From NCBI GenBank assembly GCA_033032865.1, contig JAWHQI010000065.1, positions 2,914,001 through 2,978,000 of the forward strand: 64,000 bases of DNA. The letters are read 5' to 3'. A program made the translations under genes and the position numbers. Positions 1-11,047 of this stretch are shown piece by piece. Position 1 is the first letter of the stretch; every line of letters begins with the position of its first letter. The stretch is from Dactylorhiza incarnata. Its lineage: Eukaryota > Streptophyta > Magnoliopsida > Asparagales > Orchidaceae. Below the pieces are notes generated by a model, which was not told the DNA's origin, did no database searches, and saw only the letters and a list, made by a program, of their open reading frames with translations.

Positions 1-3000
1 CAAGGAGCTCTACCAGGAAATACGGAACCTAATCCAAGGGAAAGCGCGAATGTGATTACTCTACGCAGCGGAAAAGAGGTGGTTTCAAAACAGGACGAAC
101 CCATGGTAACTTCTCCTCCTCCTATTTTAGCTTCAAATTTGCCCGCTACGTTAGCTCCACACGCTTCTAGTTCTAATATTCCGTATCTGTCTAAGCTTAG
201 AAGCGAGTGCGCCGAGAAAAATTACAAAAAGTTTTTAGAAATCTTAAAACAAATTCATATTAATGTTCCGTTCTGCGAGGCTATCTCTCAAATGCCAAAG
301 TATGCGAAATATCTCAAGGAGTTGCTCTCTAATAAAAAGAAACTTGAAGATATTTCGCATATTTCCTTAAACGCAGAATGCTCTGCGGTTATACTCAACA
401 AATTGCCCCAAAAAGCAAATGACCCGGGACGGTTCTCCATCCCATGTCTATTTGGCAATGCGTTAGTAAAACACGCCTTAGCTGATCTTGGAGCAAGCAT
501 AAACCTCATGCTTTTTTCGTTATTCAAAATGTTAGGTTTAGGAAATCCTAGCCCCACCCGAATGAGTATTCAACTCGCCGATCGATCATTAAAATATCCA
601 GTAGGGATAGTGGAGGACGTGCTCGTTAAGGTTGACAAGTTCATTTTTCCGGTGGACTTTGTCATTCTTGATATCGAAGAGGATGCCGAAGTACCCCTCA
701 TACTCGGCCGCCCCTTCCTTGCCACCTCCCGCGCGATTATGGATGTTAGTGATGGAAAGCTCCTCCTACGGGTTGGAGAAGATGAAGTCACTTTTAGCAT
801 AAATCCCTCAATGCGAAATACTCTAGAGAATGACGATTCGTGTTTCTACTTAGAAGAATATTTTGAAAACGAGTTTTATTCACTTCCCGAGTTAGTATCC
901 TCATCAAGTGACGATTCCGAGCTCGCCGAGCTCTTTTGTTTAGAAGAAGTTTCTCGTTCCACACCACCCGAACCACTTCATTTAGAAAAATTAAAAATCA
1001 AAACTTCTTATGAAGAACCACCCGTTTTAGAATTAAAACAACTCCCCCCTCATCTAAAATATCTCTTTTTAGAGAAAAATTCTAAGTTACCCGTTATTAT
1101 ATCATCCGAGTTGAGCGATTCAAAAATTTCTGAATTGACTCTAGTCTTAAGCAATCACCGTCACGCAATTGCATGGCAAATATCCGACATCAAGGGTATT
1201 AACCCTTCCTTTTGCACTCACAAAATTTTCCTCGAAGATAATTCCCGCAACACAGTCCAGCCTCAACGACGACTAAACCCGAATATGAAAGAAGTCGTTA
1301 AGGCTGAAGTTATCAAACTTTTAGATGCGGGAATCATCTACCCGATCTCGGACAGTACTTGGGTTAGCCAGTACAAGTCGTTCCAAAGAAAGGCGGCGTA
1401 ACGGTAGTTGCGAACGAAAATAATGAGTTGATCCCAACCCGTACTGTTACGGGTTGGCGAATGTGCATAGATTATCGAAAACTTAATGATGCCACTCGTA
1501 AGGATCACTTCCCGTTACCCTTTATCGATCAAATCTTAGAACGCCTTTCAGGTCACTCCTACTATTGTTTCCTCGATGGTTTGTCGGGATACTTTCAAAT
1601 CCCTATTTCACCCGATGACCAAGAGAAAACAACCTTCACTTGGCCCTTCGGCACCTTCGCTTATCGAAGGATGCCGTTTGGCCTTTGTAACGCACCAGCT
1701 ACATTCCAAAGATGTATGCTGGCAATCTTCAACGAGTTAGTAGAGGAAGTGATGGAAGTCTTCATGAACGACTTCTCCGTTTTCGGAAACTCTTTCAAAA
1801 ATTGTTTAAAAAATCTCGAGCGTGTGCTTCAGCGTTGTGAGGAAACGAATCTAGCTCTCAATTGGGAGAAATGTCATTTTATGGTCAAAGAAGGATTAGT
1901 CCTTGGCCATAAAATATCGGGCAAAGGGATCGAGTTCGATAGGGCTATGATCGAAGTTATCGAAAAGCTCCCCCCTCCAACGAACGTAAAAGCAATTAGA
2001 AGTTTCCTAGGCCACGCAGGGTTTTATCGGCGTTTTATAAAAAAATTTTCCAAAATCACGAAGCCGTTAACCCATCTTCTCGAGAAAGAATCTTCCTTTA
2101 TTTTTTCCGACGAATGTCTTTTAGCCTTTAAACTTATCAAAGAAAAACTTATAAATTCTCCGATTCTAGTCGCACCCGATTGGTCACTACCCTTCGAAAT
2201 TATGTGCGACGCGAGTGATATTGCAGTAGGCGCGGTTTTAAGCCAACGGGTAAACAAGTATTTCCACCTGATTTATTATGCTAGCAAAACACTCACGTCG
2301 GCACAAGCGAACTACACCACTACCGAGAAGGAGCTTCTAGCTATCGTATTCGCTTTTGATAAGTTTAGGTCATACATCACTCTCTCCAAAGTAATCGTCT
2401 TAACAGATCACTCCGCTCTTAGATATCTCTTAAGTAAATCGGACGCCAAGCCCCGTCTTTTGCGATGGATCCTCCTCTTGCAGGAGTTTGATTTAGAAAT
2501 CCGGGACAAGAGGGGAGCCGAAAACTTGGCGGCCGATCATCTTTCCCGATTAGAAAATCCCGCTACGGAAGCATTAGTAGAAGCCGATATTAATGATAAA
2601 TTCCCCGAAGAGCGCCTCCTTGCTCTCGAAAATATAATGACAACTTCCACGCCCTGGTTCGCGAATTTGGCTAACTATTTAGTAGCACGGGTCCTGCCAA
2701 AAGAATTCTCGAGTCAGCAAAAGAAAAAATTCTTTTCTGATTTAAAGAATTATTTTTGGGAGGACCCCTTTCTATTCCGTGTCTGCGCGGACCAGGTAGT
2801 GAGAAGATGTGTTTTGAGTGAGGAAGGTTTTAAAATATTGCGGCATTGCCACGAAGGACCAACCGGCGGTCATTATCAAGCGAACCGAACCGCGAGGAAG
2901 GCGCTGGAGGCGGGCTTCTATTGGCCCACGCTCTTTAAAGATGCTCACACCCTTGTGAGTACTTGCGACAGCTGCCAGCGGTCGGGCAACATCTCCCGCC

Positions 3001-3941
3001 GAGATGAGATGCCCCAAAATATTTTTCTTGAATGCGAAATTTTCGACCTTTGGGGTATCGATTTTGTTGGTCCTCTCCCTCCCTCATTTTCAAATAAATA
3101 CATTCTCGTTGCGGTCGACTACGTATCGAGGTGGGCGGAAGCGCAAGCTCTCCCCACCAACGATGCAAGAGTCATCGTAACTTTCTTAAAAAAATTATTC
3201 TCTCGTTTTGGCACGCCACGCGCTATAGTTAGTGATAGGGGCACCCATTTCTGCAATAGCCAATTCGCTAAAATTTTAGCGAAATATGGTATCACGCACA
3301 AGCTCTCCACTGCTTATCACCCACAAACGAGCGGCCAAGTCGAAGTCGTCAACCAAGAATTGAAGCGAATATTAGAAAAAACTGTTTCTATTAATAGGAA
3401 GGATTGGGCACTTAAGCTCGATGACGCGCTATGGGCCTATCGAACGGCGTACAAGACCGCTATCGGTTGTACACCGTATCGTTTGGTTTATGGCAAGGCT
3501 TGCCATCTTCCGGTCGAGTTAGAGCACCGCGCATTCTGGCCGCTTAAATTTTTAAACCTAGACTCTACCTTAGCGGCCGAGCAAAGAAAACTTCAAATGA
3601 ATGAATTAGATGAGTGGCTCTCGAATGCGTACGAGAGTAATAAAATCTATAAGGAGCGAACGAAGTTTTATCATGATAAAAAAATTAAATTCCCTAAAAC
3701 TTTTTCGCCGGGCGATCTCGTCCTCCTTTATAATTCTCGTCTTCGCCTTTTTCCGGGAAAGCTAAAATTTCGATGGTCCGGCCCCTTTATCGTTAAAGAG
3801 GTTTGGTCATATGGGACAATTCTAATTTCCCACCCGGAAAAAGGCTCCTTCAAAGTAAATGGACACCGTCTTAAGTTGTATCTTCCAGGAGAGTTATCGA
3901 ACGAAAAGAGTGAGTCAATATTACTTCCGCCGAGTACGTGA
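1..3941 (+). pseudogene. Athila gag-pol polyprotein, partial, frameshifted
   Basis: The frame is open from base 1, so the visible start is the C-terminus of gag (ITLRSGKEV-type motif) continuing from outside the window. The aspartic protease has its active-site DLGASIN near 484-504. Reverse transcriptase begins near 1450, RNase H near 2200 (MCDASD). Integrase has a HHCC zinc finger near 2845-2980 and catalytic D at about 3058 (GIDFVGP), D at 3234 (SDRGTHF) and E at 3342. The C-terminal module ends [12 protein letters not shown] before the stop at 3939-3941. There are two defects. A one-base loss near 1368 breaks the frame just before RT, so the polyprotein is split into 1-1401 and 1428-3941. 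The RT active site reads FMND instead of FMDD because codon 1767-1769 is AAC. The related reverse copy at 25397-28708 keeps FMDD. This copy should not be autonomous. Confidence 0.93.
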
Positions 3942-5608
3942 GCGCCAAATGGGTCAAGCTACGCGACCTTAAATAAAGCGCTTTTGAGAGGCACCCCAAA
4001 GTTATCTTTCTCTATTTTGTTATTTTGTTTTAACATGTTTTTGCAGGTTTCCCTTCCAGCCTCCCCGAATTCGCCATCAGGGATGTCCTCTTTCCTCTCT
4101 TCTTCTTTTAATGCATTTTATTACTTCATACTTAGTTTTAAACATTGATGACAATGTTTAACTTTAAGTATGGGGGTATAGTACCTTAATCTAAATAAAT
4201 AATATATATATATATTATAAAATCCAAAAATCCAAAAAGATGCAATATTTTTCTCTTCTCTTTATCAAAACAAAAATATAATAAAAAAAAATGCATAAAA
4301 CTCATATAAAACTATTAATAATTTGAGTTAATCTTTTTTGCTAAATCATTTAGTACCCCATAACTTTGCATTTTCTTGTTTTTATGCATTTATGTACTTG
4401 TTTAGTTAATATAAAATTGATTAACTTTCATATTATTTATGTTTCATGAGTAATTTGTTGACTCGTGTAGTGTTTCTAATTAAGGTAGACGTTATTTTTG
4501 AAAAAACTCTCTTAAATATTTGCACTTTTTCATAGTCATTTTTTTATGTTTTTCACTATTATAAAATCTACCATCCCTTGTTTTTCTGTTAAAAATCTTT
4601 GAAATGATTGATTAGTGTTATGTATAGTAGATGCGAACTGATCTAGACGCTTATTATCTTCATTTTTCATGAAAAGTCAATTATCTTTATTTTCTATCCG
4701 AAATTTACTTCTCTTAAATTTCTCAATACTTTGCTTTAAGTAGACTAAAGAGCATGAATATGATTTAGGCATCCTTTTGATCAGTTTGAGCTATTGTATC
4801 CCGAACCTTAAAATTCTTAATCATTGTTAGCCACGTTGTGCTTTTTCCATTTTCTCTGTAAGCCCCACTTATTTCTCACCAAAGCCATATAGCTTACCCA
4901 TCTTGCACACTTAAAACTTCTGAGCTTTATTTGTCACTTGGGTGTACTACATTTTGTCAAAATGGTGGAGATTTGTATTGTATCTAAATTGCTACAAAAA
5001 AAAATATGATATATATATTTATATATATGCAAAAAAAAAAGTATTGAAAAAAAAAAGATTATGAATGACATTTTAACCCCAACTTTATATTGCAAAATTA
5101 CTTGGGGTGTCAAAATTTTATTTTCTAGCAACAAGTTCTTTGCAAAGCTCTTCGATCTTTTTGTTTTAAGTGTGCTTTACCCTTCATGTTTATCTTTTGA
5201 ACTCCACACCCTTAAAACCTAAGCCAAAAAGTTACACCTAATGAAAGTCCTTTTGATTCATGCTTCCAATGTTTATCTTTAGTACGATATCGAGAAAGTA
5301 AATTGAGTAAGTTTGTAGGTAGCATATTGATCTTTGATTTAGATTGATATGATTATAAAATGTCTCTTAGATTTTAGTAGCAACTCAATATCCTTTTCAT
5401 TCATCACATTACTCAATTTTTAATTTTGCTTAAAACATGTGATGATTTATTTTTATGATAGTGAAAATTGTAAAACTTTGTGCCAAGACTAAGTAAGAAT
5501 GTTTAAGTTTCTTTTCATAATTTCTCTATCTTAATTTCGCATCGTACTTGTGTTTGGCATAGCCAATTTGTTTGGTTAGTTTCTTTTATCTTTGCTAGCT
5601 CGTATGTC
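3942..5608 (+). other. Athila post-pol non-coding tract
   Basis: About 1.7 kb of AT-rich sequence with no ORF worth calling. Some short stretches are shared with the other Athila copies here, for example a 'gttgactcGTGTAG' block near 4456 matched near 28934 and a 'GATTTAGGCATCC' block near 4762 matched near 29230. That indicates homologous 3' regions. The tract contains poly-A and AT microsatellite runs (4199-4215, 5005-5060). Confidence 0.8.
4138..4180 (+). promoter_or_regulatory. Internal hairpin plus polypurine-like G-tract after pol
   Basis: A perfect 10-bp stem (TTAAACATTG / CAATGTTTAA) with loop ATGA is followed by AAGTATGGGGGTATAG. The same arrangement, hairpin then AAGTNTGGGGG, occurs directly before the 3' LTR at 5609-5648. 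It occurs at the equivalent post-pol place in the reverse Athila at 25110-25146. It may act as an internal plus-strand priming site or as a leftover of an older 3' end. The role is inference; the structure is seen directly. Confidence 0.6.
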
Positions 5609-5648
5609 TTTGCTTGAGGACAAGCAAAATAATAAGTTTGGGGGAATT
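5609..5648 (+). promoter_or_regulatory. Hairpin and polypurine tract before the 3' LTR
   Basis: TTTGCTTG-AGGA-CAAGCAAA forms a perfect 8-bp hairpin (5609-5628). AAGTTTGGGGGAATTT then abuts the LTR's TG at 5649, the usual place for the plus-strand primer of an LTR retrotransposon. Equivalent hairpins precede the LTRs at 23758-23778 (reverse), 30053-30073 and 49620-49640. Confidence 0.85.
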
Positions 5649-7214
5649 TGATGATGCATAATTTGAACTAAGTTATTAATAGGGATATTTAAATATTATA
5701 ATATAAATATATAAATATTGTTAATTTTATCTTTTAAATCGTACCTTTTTATAATTATATCCTAACAACGCCTATTTTACTATTTTTTGCAGGATCCCGG
5801 GACAATTGCATTATCATTTCTAAAGAACACGCCTTCATTTAAGGCGTGCCAAATTAAATATCGAGTGCGGTCATGTTACCGTGTCATTGAACCATATTCA
5901 AGAAGAGAATGAAGCCCCAATGGTCCGATGAGATATTTTCTCCTAAGTATGAAAGAGGCTAGCCACCTTTGACTATAAATTCAGCATGTGTTCATGAAGG
6001 AAGCTTCTTGGAAAGTGATAAAGCTAGCCAACTTGGATCATACTTTTCAAAGCATGGGTCTCATGACAAGTGTGAAAAGGAGTAGCCGTCATTGACCTTT
6101 AAACCAACATGTGTTTTTGACCAAGGGAAGCTTCATGGAAGCTTCATCCTCATGCCATCTACCATCTCTACCTCCTTAGTTTTGGCCCTATAAATAGGCA
6201 TGAAGGAAGAGGGAGAAGGCATCATCTTTCCTCCTTCATTTGAGCATTCTAGAGAGCTATTGAGAGTTTATTTTTAGAGTATTTCAGCTTAATGTTTTCA
6301 TGTTTTAAAGTTCTTGTGATCTCTTTTCTCGTACTTGTAATCTTTTTGCAAACTCTCTTTGTAATGTCATTTTGCCCTTTTGGTAACTTGTTTCCAATAA
6401 GAAATAAAATAGTTTGCTACACCTTTTCTCTCTCTCTCTCTCTTTCTTTCTTATTATGCATGTTCTTAACATGATTTACGTTTCCTACATTATTATGAGT
6501 AACTAAACTTTGTTTAGTGCTTGATCAAGATGATCCAAGCAATGAAATGATCTCCTTTCCTTAATACATATCTTCTCTTTCTCTTTTAACAAATGTTTAG
6601 GATTTACCTTTGATTAATCTATAGAGAGGTCATATCATCGATATATGATTTTCTCTTCTGTTTCCGTACTCTAGTAGCCGAAAGGATCATGCGTACGGAT
6701 TGATCACTCACGGGTAAAGGGAGTTGAATGCAATCCTTGAAAGAGGACGACGTAAATTTCCCGGATTGGATTCAAATCCAATAGAGGGGTTCACCACATA
6801 AAGCGAGTTTTAGGGGTTTCGATTATAGAACGAAAGTTCGGTTGATCAACCTAAACTCAGTTGGGCGTAGCTTTGAAAGAAGTGCGTTCATATTTTGGGA
6901 ACCTCCACGGTCCAAGCATCTTCGTTAAAGAGAATTAGGGCTTTATCTATTTTCGATCATTTTCATTCTAAGGTGATTTAAGATCAAGTACTAACCTTTT
7001 AATTATCTCTTAATCATCCTCTTTTATCGTAAAACCATTCTCTTATTTGCAAACCAACTCAAAGAAACTAATTGATAAGATAATAATTTCCTCCTCAAAG
7101 TAGAAGTAATCAACGCGCCCCGAGGAATACGACCTTGGTATAATTAAAATATCATATACTATAGACGATAAGGTACACTTGCCTTCATCGGATATAGGTT
7201 GGAGAATATCATCA
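5649..7214 (+). repeat. 3' LTR of Athila element (1566 bp)
   Basis: It starts TGATGATGCA after the polypurine tract and ends GAATATCATCA. The last 150 bp carry a block resembling AAGGTATACTTGCCTT that is also found near the ends of the Athila LTRs at 9363-23737 (reverse strand) and 30093-31727. U3 lies upstream of a TATA box at 6189. Downstream is an AATAAGAAATAAAATAG stretch near 6398 that could serve polyadenylation. Confidence 0.9.
6189..6197 (+). promoter_or_regulatory. LTR TATA box
   Basis: CCCTATAAATAGGC sits about 540 bp into the LTR, a normal U3/R arrangement. Equivalent TATAAATAG boxes are found in the other Athila-type LTRs (reverse strand 22962-22970, and 45428-45436). Confidence 0.75.
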
Positions 7215-9362
7215 ACTTTCTTTCCAAGCTAAAAATCACAACAACGAATTATTCATATCAGTGATCACCGGAATATGGTGCTAAACAAATATAATTGAGG
7301 ATGGGCAAGTACCAATCCGAAAGCTCAATTAAATGGAGATCAAAGCAGGTATGATGGGTACTATCAGCCAATTTCATGCACCCCTCCATGATTAGAAACA
7401 TAACATAGCTACCAACATTTAAACAAACAGCGAAGCAATTTCCGGCCAATTAAATGGAGATCAAAGCGGGTATGTAAGCAACTAAAAGACATTTTTGACT
7501 CTACATCCAATTCCAAAAAATAAGAAAACTAACCGTTATCGCCATACTGTCATTCTTAATAACATTAAAAAAAACATTAGGCTAACAAAAAATAGGGCTT
7601 ATAAAACAAATCCTATTAAAATAATCATCCTGCTAAAAGACATCAGTGCAGTACTTAAGCAAAGAGTGCACCGCATTATTTCATGCTCTGTAGCTCGAAT
7701 CGTTAGAATGGGGTTGGAGAAGAAACACAGGATTCCGAATTTAGAGGAATACATGAATCAATAAACATCGCATAGAAGCTACTTTAAACATATTTACGGT
7801 TATTATTTGCTACATTCCAGTTGCTACTTAAATGACTTCACACTAGATCTAACAAAACTTATCCCAGTGAGCAAAAACCCAGATTTGTGCTAAACAGAAA
7901 GCAGTGACTAAAGAATAATGGATGGAGAGGAAGAAATTAGGAGTCTGACAGGTTCTAAAGCTTACCGCCGAGATATCGGGATGATTTAGTTCGTTTTTTT
8001 CTCTTGCAAATTATTGTTCAATCTTGTAACTTGCACCCAAAAATGGTAGAAATAGACTCGAGCCTGAATGAAATATCTCCCAGTAAATACCAGTTTCCTG
8101 TTAATTAATGCTTAATACAACTTAAAACCTAATCTCATCACACTATGAACAAAACTGGGTTTTTTATTTTTATTTTTTCAAGTTAATAATTGAGACAGTT
8201 TTCTTGTACATGCGTCTTCGTAAGATGACTAATCATGATAATGAGATTTTCATGAGAGCAAGAAAAATTCTACAGTCTGCTCAGAAATAAACTCGGTTGT
8301 TATTTTATCATATAGTGTGTTTGTGAGACGAACCAAAAATTCCTACAAATATTGTGAAGTGAAAAAAATAGAGCTTAGAGGTAGCTGCTGGTTCCAAAAT
8401 TTTGCTCCACGAAACAAGCTAACAAAAGGGCAAAAAGGAAGGAGGGTTGATAGCGGTCGTTTACTTCGCGGTCGAGAGGGGTGCAGAGAAAGGTGGCGTG
8501 AACGCCAAGGGCCAAGATTTCCCCATAAGATGAAAATAAATGTCAGTGTCGACAAATTGCCGCAACATTTTTACTTGTTTTCCCGGTTTTTAAGAGAGTT
8601 TTCGACAAACTTTTTTTAAATGTCAAAATTCACTATGATTTGTATTTTATGATTTGAGGCATGTGGTTGGAATAATTAAGTGATTGGAATACTTAAGTAT
8701 GGCTTTGATTATGCTGGCTAAAGTATTGGCTTCATTATTCTACTAATTGGGAAATGTGTTAAATGATTCGGGAACATTATAGACTTGATAAATCGAGAAG
8801 CCTCTCCTTCTTCTCTATTAAAAACAAAACTGCATGATCTCTCTCTATGATTCTCACCTGGGTCTCTGCCGACTCTCTTGACGTCTCATGCTTTACGGGA
8901 TCTCAACGTGATTCTTCCCTCTAACACTTGCGTCACCCTTCCCTATCTCGACAAGATCTTTAACCTAGAATTATAGTGCTGGTTGTCAGTTGTCATACTG
9001 GTCATGTGCAGTTTCTGAGTCAGATAGAGCTCGTCCCTTCTTATTTCTACTTTTACAGTAAGATTCTTTTCCTCACTCCTCTTTCTCTTTTTGGTCAGGT
9101 GATGATTTGATTCGGATTGCTTCTTTTTCTTTGTTTTGGTTAACCTTTATTTGACGAGATTAGAATTAGACGGATGTTTTCGAAGAGTCTCGCAAGTACT
9201 TCTACTTTGAGAAATTAACGGTTATTCTATCGAATGATAGAAGTAACGGTCTTTTTCTTCTTTCGGAGTATTGACAATTACGCCTCGGCTACAACGCCGA
9301 ATTCTATTGATTTTTAAAATAGCAAAGGAGAGTTTTGCAAGTTTCGGATTTGAAAAGTATTT
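7215..9362. other. Spacer with no recognised gene
   Basis: About 2.1 kb between the first Athila LTR and the reverse Athila LTR. The longest ORFs are 89 codons (7495-7764, K/R/I-rich) and 100 codons (8317-8619); neither shows a recognisable domain. A 27-bp direct repeat (AATTAAATGGAGATCAAAGC plus RGGTATG) occurs at 7327 and 7448. Pyrimidine-rich stretches near 8800-9120 look like decayed leader or LTR sequence, but I cannot assign them. Confidence 0.6.
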
Positions 9363-9625
9363 GTTTAAATTTTAATCTAAATTAATCATATAATAAAGGC
9401 AAGTATACCTTATCGTGAGTAATACAGGATATTTTGTTTTAGAAAATATCGAGGTCGTATATTTCCGCGGATCGTGTTGATTATACTACTTTGAGGAACG
9501 AACTATTATTTTATCGGAATAATATTTTTGGTTAAGTTAACTAGAGTTCTAAATGATAAAATGCGTATAACTAGAGTTAAGAAAACGATAGTAAGCGTAT
9601 AACTAGAGTTCTAAACGATGATAAT
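9363..9625 (-). repeat. Distal piece of the reverse Athila LTR
   Basis: On the minus strand this contains the conserved block near Athila LTR ends (GATAAGGTATACTTGCCTT, about 9406-9424), matching 7166-7184 and 31691-31707. It also holds three copies of a GCGTATAACTAGAGTT-like repeat (9550-9616). It is contiguous with 21744 onward once Copia A is removed. Confidence 0.85.
9621..9625. repeat. Target-site duplication of Copia A, left copy
   Basis: ATAAT immediately precedes the LTR's TG and is repeated exactly at 21739-21743, marking both ends of one insertion event. Confidence 0.95.
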
Positions 9626-9805
9626 TGTTGGGTATATTGTCCTCAATATTACCTTGATTTGAAGAGGCATCACTCTCAATGCTAAGGACATATTGTATTT
9701 AACAAAGCTATACTTGTGTAGCATATACAGGCACATGTGTCTCAAAAGGAAGGGCCAAACATGGCCTTAGATAAGAAGAAATCATCTACAAGGAGATGAA
9801 GATCT

Positions 9806-9987
9806 GTCTCAGCATAACCGCTGAGACGATGGGTCAGAACCGTTGAGACGAGGAGCCGTCTCAGCGGATCCACTGAGAAGGAGACTGGAGCAACCGCTGA
9901 GAAGGGGACTGGAGCTGCCGCTGAGACTGGAAGCTGTCTCAGCCCAACCGCTGAGACTGGATGCTGTCTCAGCCCAACCGCTGAGAC
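9806..9987 (+). promoter_or_regulatory. U3 cluster of family-specific inverted repeats
   Basis: GTCTCAGC-N6-GCTGAGAC (8-bp arms, 6-nt spacer ending AACC) occurs perfectly at 9806-9827, 9936-9957 and 9966-9987. Additional half-sites CCGCTGAGA and GTCTCAGCGG lie between. The cluster ends about 120 bp before the TATA box. The 3' LTR has the same cluster from 20590, with two arms each losing the last C. The identical inverted repeat is found once more inside the element at 17012-17033. Confidence 0.8.
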
Positions 9988-10109
9988 AGATCCAAATGTG
10001 TTGACCGGATCTGCTTTTGGCGCAAATGACATTTGAGAAGGAAAAGCAAGTCCAATCTGCCCCATACCGTGTCAGGAGGATCGATATAACCGTTGAAGCC
10101 TTCTGGAGG

Positions 10110-10117
10110 TATAAAAG
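10110..10117 (+). promoter_or_regulatory. LTR TATA box of Copia A
   Basis: GGAGGTATAAAAGAAC, conserved in the 3' LTR at 20894. It is positioned downstream of the U3 repeat cluster. Confidence 0.8.
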
Positions 10118-10968
10118 AACAAGCTAGGGCACAACAACAAGCACTGTTCCATAGAGAAAGCCTTTGCTGTACGCCGCAATCGAGCATTCACATTTCAGCC
10201 AGTTGAAGTTGTTCTCTGCAGCTGAAGTTAATCTTCTAAGGGAGATTAGTAAGCTCTTCCTGTACAAACTCAAGAAGGGCAAGTTGATCTTCTGCTTTGC
10301 TGAAGGAGAAGGTCAAGGTGATACAAATCTGAAGCTGTTGTTTTCAGATCTGAAGAAAGGATTCAGAAGACCCAAGAGTAAAACCTTTTGTCTTTTGTAT
10401 CTAGCTCAAACTCTATTATATCTTTGTAAGGCATTGTTGCCTGAGTAAAAGGCTGTTGAGCCTGTGTGTAAAGCTGTGTTGACAGCTTGAGTGGTAGGAC
10501 TTCTTGATAGGTCTGAGGTAGGAAATCTGTGGGATTTCTGAGTGGTAGGAGTTACATAACTCTGAGGTGTAGGGCTGCTGTGCCTGAGGTGTAGGGATGT
10601 TGAGCCTGAGGTGTAGGGCTGTTGAGCCTAAGGGGTAGGGCTGTTGAGCCTGAGTGTAGGGCTGCTGTGCCTGAGGTAGGATCACTATTGATCTGAGAAG
10701 TTCTGAGGAACTTGTGGTGTAAGCTCAAGGAGCCGAGATTGGAGTTTGTGGCCTTGTCTAACTCACTGTTAGAAAGGTGAAGGGGGGAAAGAGGACTACT
10801 CAAGACACCCGGTCTTGAGGAACCTCTATACATCCTAGTGTGCTTTCTGTGCTTGTGTTTTCTGCAGCTTAAAACATTAGGTTTAAACAAGGAAAATAAG
10901 TAAAACCTATTCACCCCCCCCCCCCCCCCCTCTAGGTATTATTGACTACACCTATATAAACTATCAAG

Positions 10969-10980
10969 TGGTATCAGAGG
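10969..10980 (+). other. Primer binding site, initiator-Met tRNA
   Basis: TGGTATCAGAGG begins two bases after the 5' LTR. It matches the complement of the plant initiator methionine tRNA 3' end (TGGTATCAGAGC) except at the last base, the usual primer for Copia reverse transcription. Confidence 0.92.
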
Positions 10981-11047
10981 CAGGTTGATCAAAAGGACTT
11001 AACAGTCTGATCAGATCCTATACAGGAGTAGTCAAATCTGAAATCAA

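Larger units (their letters stand above)
1..7214 (+). mobile_element. Athila-lineage Ty3/Gypsy retrotransposon, 3' part (5' end outside window)
   Basis: The order is gag C-terminus, protease, reverse transcriptase, RNase H, integrase, a 1.7-kb non-coding tract, a polypurine tract and a 1566-bp LTR. The pol sequence and the long non-coding tract after pol fit the Athila lineage. No env-like ORF is visible between pol and the LTR. The LTR starts TGATGAT and ends ATCATCA, a perfect terminal inverted repeat. The 5' LTR, primer site and most of gag lie before position 1, so the target duplication cannot be checked; the five bases after the LTR are ACTTT. Confidence 0.93.
9626..10966 (+). repeat. 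5' LTR of Copia A (1341 bp)
   Basis: It starts TGTTGGGTATATTG and ends TATAAACTATCA. U3 contains a cluster of inverted repeats (9806-9987). A TATA box lies at 10110. The 3' part has many TGAGGTGTAGGGCTGTTGAGCC-like repeats (10556-10680). The end carries TATTCACCCC with a run of 17 C, against 6 C in the 3' LTR, which explains most of the length difference. Confidence 0.95.

Noticed and set aside
7495..7764. 89-codon ORF as a small host gene
   Set aside because: Composition is basic and low-complexity, with no recognised domain, no splice context and no homology visible to me.
9742..10065. Minus-strand ORF with repeated SAVGLRQ motifs (also 20526-20849)
   Set aside because: It is the translation of the U3 inverted-repeat cluster, a by-product of short DNA repeats.
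10164..10448. 94-codon ORF, also at 20948-21232
   Set aside because: It lies in both LTRs of Copia A in the transcribed leader. Conservation is explained by LTR identity.
10914..10930. C-runs (17 C here; others near 52807 and 60130; G-run at 24107)
   Set aside because: They sit at the conserved TATTCACCCC position near Copia LTR ends. Length variation is probably slippage or sequencing error rather than a feature.
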